Program-made: the position numbers and the translations under genes
Source: Humulus lupulus
Lineage: Eukaryota > Streptophyta > Magnoliopsida > Rosales > Cannabaceae
Length of the DNA: 64,000 nucleotides
Assembly (NCBI RefSeq): GCF_963169125.1
Contig: NC_084794.1
Span: 224,499,409-224,563,408, forward strand
Direction of reading: 5' to 3'
Shown: positions 58,315 to 64,000 of the stretch, in pieces
Numbering within the stretch: position 1 is the stretch's first letter
Layout of the letters: each line of letters begins with the position of its first letter
The notes under the pieces: model-generated
Database searches by the model: none
What the model saw: only the letters and a program-made list of their open reading frames with translations
Told to the model about the DNA's origin: nothing

Positions 58315-61090
58315 TATGTTTGTTTATGTATATGGGCATCGATTTAGTCCCGCCCAGCACGGAGGCGGGACGAGTGTCGTTGGTTAATCGGGTCTATTCG
58401 TTTCATTTACGCATATCGAACGGCTGACAAGAACTTACCAAGATGTCATCATGGTCGTTGGTTACTATTGAGTCTTAATAACTTGATCTAACGGCTGGCG
58501 AGCTTTCTTAGTTGAGAAATCGTATCTGACACCGAAAAATCAATGATCAGACTATGTAATAGGGGTACTCTACCAGTGATCATTTCATATTCTATACCTG
58601 CTACCGGTTACCATTCTTAATAATAAAATGCCATTTTTTAATTCTCTCTTATAATCATTATCATTATTTCAGAGCTAAGGAAGCATTTATTCTTTCGGTG
58701 CTTCTGGGAACCTTTGCTTCAGCCTTCAGGAAACAAAAATGGTTCTTCTTCAGAGTTTTATTTTTCTTTTGGTGTTTAACGTTAGTGGTCATCGGGAATT
58801 TTGTGTCTTCGTTCCTTTTATTTTAAAGTTAATTTTTGAGTTATATTGGAAGGGTGATGTTTTATTTGTTTGTTTTAATTTTTTAGTGATAGCAAGCTTA
58901 GCTTTGCCATATTTCAGTGAAAAAAGTGGAAAGTGAAACACTTTGACGATGAAGATTTTGGTTGGGCTTGGTGACTTTGGAGATCATTCCTTCAACAAAA
59001 AACAATTGCACTATATATTAATTATTTAATTATATTTCAAATAAAATAAAAATATCTACCCAACCCAACTAAAACAAATATTATATTAATATAATATTCT
59101 CATTTGCATATCACGAATTTTAATTCTATCTCTTTAACGAAGGGTTGCACACTTTCTCAATTTTTTTCATTTTCCTTCATACTCGACTGTTATATGTATG
59201 CTCATATTCTTCTTCTGTATTTTTTTTTTTTTACAGAAGCACATGTTCTTCTTATCTGTGCACTTATGTATCTCCTTTATCATAGGTTTTAGCTTCTTAA
59301 TGTTTATTGGCAACTCTAGAGATTACTGACTTTAGTCAATAATATTGACAGCTTGAATTGGCAGCAAAAGACATAGAATAGACTACACGGACTTGGGCCA
59401 CAATATTGTTATGGACACTTAGAATTTACATAACAAGAAAGATTGATAACGATATAGTGGACAAGGAGGTGTTCAGTGATGATGTTGAATTGATGTAATG
59501 GGGTGCAACTTGGTTTGGGTGGTCGTGTTCTAGTTACTTCCTTTCGGTATTAATCTATCATTTTTTGTGTACTTTTCTGTTGTTTATAAGATGTAGAAGG
59601 CCTTCTCTGGGAGTCTCTGTTTATTGTTTTGTTTTGACAGCTGTTTTTTCTTTCTTTCTGTCAAGCTCTATTATGGGGACAAGTTTTCGGTGTATAAAGG
59701 AAAAGAGAGAGTTTGATTTGAGAAAGTATATCACCATTAAAGAGAGAATTGCAGCTCCATTCCAATTATGTAACAGAGAATATTATATTAATATAATATT
59801 TGCTTTAGTTAGAAAGTTTTTATATTTTATTTAAAATATAAGTAAATAATTGGATGTAGTGTAATTGCTATTGTGGAATAATGGTGCTCCCACGAAGAAA
59901 ACAAACAAACAGATGATAATTTTTTTTTGTTGGTTGCATGTTGTCCTGAAGTTGTTGCATTTCTTCTCTAGTCTTCTCTTCTTTGCGCCTCAACTGCATT
60001 TTCCAAAAGTAAATGGGGCATAAAATAGACTCAAAGAAAAACAAGACTAATGGCCTAAGATCATATCTATTTTAAAATTGAAATGGAGGGAAAAAAACAG
60101 AACTAATCCAAACGAAACTAAAGAGAACACACAACCAAACTAAATGTTTAAGCATCAAATTGATAACAAATCCAATATCCCTAACAAAAAATCATAACTA
60201 TTTTGAATCTAAAATAGAGGAAAAAAAACCACCACCTGTGGGTCTAGACGTATGGCCAACAGACAGAAGCAACAGTGAGAGTGAGTAGCAGAGAGAAGCA
60301 GATACGTGAGAGAGAATGAAGCAGCGAAGGGAAGAGCCTGAGAGAGCGATGTGTTCTTCATCCTTCAAGAGAGGGGGAGGAGAGCTGGATAGAGAAGATG
60401 CAGTTGTGGAGAAGAGGAGAGATCGAGAGAGGGAGGAGGGAGGAGCTATGAACAGAGAATGTTTCAGGTGATATAAATAATGAATGAGAAAATTGATATT
60501 TAGGGAAAAGTTTTACATTTTTTAGTAAAAAAAAATTCAAATACAATATTTCATTCTCAGCTCTTCGACCACTTTCTCCGCTTCTTTGAACTTATCGCAT
60601 CACTAAAGAGCCGAGAATTGATCTTATAATTGAAAATATTTTGACCAAAATCGGGTCTATGGTACTATTTTGATCAATTTTATAAAACACAGGGTTAAAA
60701 TTGTCATTTAACAAAACGCAGGGGTCGATCGCGTATTCGGGAAAAATACAAGGGCCAAAATAGTATTTTCCCCTTTTCATATCAACAAAAATATAATATT
60801 AAAAGAATACTAATTTCAAATAACATAAGAAAGAAAATTGAAAAATATTTAATTAAGGATAAATATCATTTTGGACCATGTATTTTGTAAAAGTTACCAA
60901 TCGGACCCTGTGTTTTACAAAATGGAACAAAATAATATCTTATCTTCAATCGAAAAAAAAAAATCTCATAAATCAAATCTATAAAAAAAAAACAGATAAA
61001 CTCATAAACCATCTTTGCTCCATCTCTTTCTCTTTCAATGTATATCTCTTTCCCCATCTCTCTGAGCACTGAAGAATATCTCTTTCTCTT
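58315..61090. other. Low-information intergenic DNA
   Basis: Mostly AT-rich. Short ORFs (for example 58739-58936 and 59565-59834) have hydrophobic or low-complexity products with no recognised family. A GA-rich stretch (60260-60450) precedes the inverted repeat at 60650-60945. Confidence 0.4.
60650..60945. repeat. Inverted repeat with ACCCTGTGTTTTA arms
   Basis: Left arm about 60660-60705 (TTTATAAAACACAGGGTTAA) and right arm about 60895-60940 (CGGACCCTGTGTTTTACAAAA) are reverse complements over some 40 bp with mismatches. The wording (..GGACCCTGTGTTTTACAAA..) suggests a dispersed MITE-like family. No target duplication was established. Confidence 0.5.
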
Positions 61091-61094
61091 TAAT

Positions 61095-61590
61095 GAATGT
61101 ATTATTTTTCATTAGTTGGGTTCTTGAATAACTAAATGGGATATTAGGAGATGATAGTTGATAAGTCTATTTTAGTACTGTTTTATAGTAGGTTTTAAGG
61201 GTGTGCTTTAATCTTTTAAGTTGTTTTGGTACAGAATTATGCTTGTGTTTTGTGTGTTTTCAGGTTTTAGTGATGACTCAAGGGTTGGTGTTGATGTATT
61301 GAAACTAAGGGCTAATTCGAGAATAAACAGCGAATTTCTTGCATTAAATGGTGTTTGGTCATGTTGGGGCAGTTTAGAAGAGATCGAGGGTCGCAAGGAA
61401 GCTTTAAAAAGTTGATTTTCTAAAAACAAAAGCTATTTTGAGCTACGGCTCTTGAAGCTAGGTCGTGACACTGGTTTAGTCAGAAAGACTGTTATATGTC
61501 AATATTTTGAGCTGCGATGTTTCAATGCTGGCCTACAGCAGTATCCTTTTGAGCCGCGGCGCAAGAATGTTGGGTCGCGGCGCCATCGAA
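61095..61590 (+). repeat. LTR-like stretch next to the satellite array
   Basis: Phrases such as GTGTTTGGTCATGTTGGGGC, GAGATCGAGGGTCGCAAGG and repeated GAGC(C/T)(A/G)CGGC.C segments up to GAGCCGCGGCGC and GGGTCGCGGCGCC near 61550-61590 resemble Ty3-type LTR sequence with CG-rich inserts. No boundaries were found. The CG-rich part runs straight into the tandem array. Confidence 0.35.
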
Positions 61591-63838
61591 TCCAGATATT
61601 GTGTAATCACCCTAACGAGTGCCTCGGTCACCCATAATGATTTGCATGGAAGTCGGGGTACCTGAAAGAGCGCCGAGACGATGTTAATCACACTAATGCG
61701 TGACTCGGTGCATCCGAACGAGTCTAGCTCGATACTCCTGACCCGAATGCGTGTCTCAGTGAATTGAAACTAGTCCAAATATTGTGTAATCAACCTAACA
61801 AGTGCCTCAGTCTCCCGTAATGATTTGCATGGAAGTCGGGGTACCCGAAAGAGCGTCGAAAGGGTGTTAATCACACTAATGCGTGATTCGGTGCATCCGA
61901 ACGAGTCCAGTGCTGGACTTTTGACCTGAACCCATGTCTCGGTGAATCAAAATGAGTCCATATCTTGCGTAATCACCCTAACGAGTGCCTCGGTCACCCG
62001 TAATGATTTGCATGGAAGTCGGTGCATCCGAAAGAGCACCGAGACAGTGTTAATCAAACTAATGCGTGACTCGGTGCATCCAAGCGAGTCCAGCGCGAGA
62101 CTCCTAACCCGAACCCATGTCTCGGTGAATCGAGACGAGTCCATATCTTCTATAATCACCCTAAAGAGTGCCTCGGTCGCCTTTAATGATTTTCATGGAA
62201 GTCGGTGCACCCGAAAGAGCGCCGAAAGGGTGTTAATCACACTAATGCATGACACTGTGCATCTGAACGAGTGCAGCACCGGACTTCTGACCCGAACCCG
62301 TGTCTTGGTGAATCAAAACGAATCCAGATATTGTGTAATCACCCTAACGAGTGCCTTGGTCACCCTTAATGATTTTAATTGAAATCAGTGCACCCGAAAG
62401 AGCGCCGAAAGGGTGTTAATCATACTAATGCATGACTCGGTGCATCCGAATGAGTCTAGCTCGATACTCCTAACCAGAATGCGTGTCTCGGTGAATCAAA
62501 ACGAGTCCATATCTTGTGTAATCACCCTAACGAGTGCCTCGGTCACCCGTAATGATTTTCATGGAAGTCGGTGCTTCCGAAAGATCATCGAGACAGTGTT
62601 AATCACACTAACGTGTGACTCGATGCATCCGAGCGAGTCCAGCGCAGGACTCCTGACCTGAAATCGTGTCTCGGTGAATCAAGACGAGTCCATATCTTGT
62701 TTAATCACCCTAATGAGTTCCTCGGTTTCCTGTAATCATTTGCATGGAAGTCGGTGCACTCGAAAGAGTGTCGAAAGGTTGTTAATCACACTAATGCGTG
62801 ACTCTGTGCATCCGAACGAGTCCAGCGTTGGACTCTTGACCCGAACCCGTGTCTGGGTGAATTGAAACAAATCCAGATATTGTGTAATCACCCTAACGAG
62901 TCCCTCCATCACCCGTAATGATTTGCATGGAAGTTGGTGTACTCGAAAGAGTGTCGAGACAGTGTTAATCACACTAATGCGTGACTCGGTGCATCCGAAC
63001 GAGTCTAGATCGGTACTCCTGACCAGAATGCGTGTCTCGATGTATGAAAATGACTCCAGATCTTGTTTAATCACCCTAACGAGTTCCTCGGTCTCTCGTA
63101 ATGATTTACATGGTAGTCAGTGCACTCGAAAGATCTCTGAAAGGGTGTTAATCACACTAATGCGTGACTCAGTGCATCCAAACGTGTCCAGCGCCGGACT
63201 TCTGACCTGAATCCGTGTCTCGGTGAATCAAAACGAGTCCAGATCTTGTGCAATCACCCTAACAAGTGCCTCGGTCGCCTGTAATGATTTGCATGGAAGT
63301 CGATGCATCCGAAAGAGCGCCGAAAGGGTGTTAATCACACTAATGCATGACTTGGTGCATCCGAATGAGTCTAGCTTGGTACTCCTGACCTGAACCCATG
63401 TTTCGGTGAATCGAAATGAGTCCAGATCTTGTGTAATCACCCTAACAAGTGCCTCAGTCACCTGTAATGATTTGCATGGAAGTCGGTGCATCCGAAAGAG
63501 CGTCGAGACTGTGTTAACCACACTAATGTGTGACTCAGTGCATCTGAGCGAGTCCAGCGCCAGAATTCTGACCCGAACCCATGTCTCAGTGAATCGAAAT
63601 GAGTCCAAATCTTTTGTAATCACCATAACGAGTGCCTCGGTCACCCGTAATAATTTGCATGGATGTCGGTGCAACAAAGAGCGCCGAAAGGGTGTTAATC
63701 ACACTAATGCGTGACTCGGTGCATTCGAACGATTCCAGCGTCGGACTTCTGACCCGAACTCGTGTCTCGGTGAATCGAAACGAGTCCATATCTTGGGTAA
63801 TCACCCTAACGAGTGCCTCGGTTGCCTGTAATGATTTG
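61590..63838. repeat. 183-bp satellite-like tandem array (12 full copies plus a partial)
   Basis: The anchor TAATCACCCTAAC (or a one-base variant) starts at 61604, 61787, 61970, 62153, 62336, 62519, 62702, 62885, 63068, 63251, 63434, 63617 and 63798. Eleven spacings are exactly 183 bp; the last is 181 because of a 2-bp deletion near 63675. Copies differ by base changes only. The array stops inside TAATGATTTG at 63838. Because 183 is 61 codons, both strands show long periodic ORFs that are by-products, not genes. Confidence 0.95.
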
Positions 63839-64000
63839 TCAAATTTAACCACTATGTGTTTCATAAATATATTGCATACAATATAAACTAAGTTTTATTT
63901 TTTTTTAAAATAACCAAAATTCCTATATGATTTTTAACATTGTATTTTAAATAACTAGAATTTTAAATTTTAAAATAACAAGCTTACAATCAAAATCTCA
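63839..64000. other. AT-rich sequence after the array
   Basis: 162 bp of AT-rich DNA to the window edge; nothing recognised. Confidence 0.5.

Noticed and set aside
58739..58936. 65-codon hydrophobic ORF
   Set aside because: No family recognised, no conserved context, and composition follows the T-rich DNA.
61590..63838. CRISPR-like array
   Set aside because: Repeats are head-to-tail 183-bp units with no short-repeat/unique-spacer structure, in plant DNA.
61942..63886. Long ORFs on both strands within 61942-63886
   Set aside because: They follow the 183-bp monomer period (61 codons), occur on both strands and resemble no protein; they come from the tandem repeat.

Overview
The window is plant nuclear DNA, almost certainly from a eudicot. 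The evidence is AT-rich sequence, Ty3/gypsy retrotransposons of the Athila, Tat and chromovirus types, a Cassandra TRIM LTR carrying a 5S rRNA-like segment, many CACTA (En/Spm) ends, and gene fragments with plant-type introns. Rosales (for example Cannabaceae) is possible, but that is a weak guess. I see no complete single-copy gene locus. Almost everything is nested, decayed transposon sequence, and the only intact-looking host-type reading frame (48504-48845, + strand) lies inside a CACTA element.

Layout, left to right. 1-4184: 3' end of an Athila-like Ty3 element (Transposase_32-like ORF, polypurine tract, about 2.4 kb LTR). 4185-5289: right end of a CACTA-like element with a fragment of a serine palmitoyltransferase (LCB2) gene. 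5288-17483: a near-complete but dead Tat-lineage Ty3 element (LTRs, PBS, gag, protease, RT, dual RNase H, integrase) with a spliced antisense gene in its 3' half. 17484-22674: CACTA remnant, a MITE-like region and two Tat-type LTRs without coding regions. 22675-43165: a stack of chromovirus elements on the minus strand. Element A (3' LTR 22675-24142, pol 24179-28357) is cut in gag by a plus-strand LTR fragment (C), which is cut by element B (3' LTR 28668-34856, pol to 38707). B's LTR contains a 4.7-kb CACTA element carrying an EXO70 exon. A second A-type LTR (about 38832-43165) carries a Cassandra solo LTR and another CACTA element. 45500-58314: at least four CACTA elements. The largest contains a decayed En/Spm-type transposase gene, split by a 6.07-kb CACTA that carries a YfiM/DUF2279-like ORF, a NIP boron-channel exon and GCN1 exons, and that is itself host to a 1.1-kb CACTA. 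58315-61590: low-information AT-rich DNA with one inverted repeat and a retroelement-LTR-like stretch. 61590-63838: twelve and a fraction copies of a 183-bp tandem repeat.

The most interesting theme is repeated capture of host-gene pieces by CACTA elements. Six recognisable fragments (LCB2, EXO70, YfiM-like, NIP5;1-like, GCN1, farnesol-dehydrogenase-like) and one unidentified exon pair lie inside CACTA elements. Several of these elements have exact 3-bp target duplications, and in one case the interrupted reading frame is restored exactly when the insertion is mentally removed. The paired A-type LTRs act as an internal empty-site control for the Cassandra and CACTA insertions and give a relative order of events.

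All identifications are by eye from motifs and remembered family features. No database search was run.
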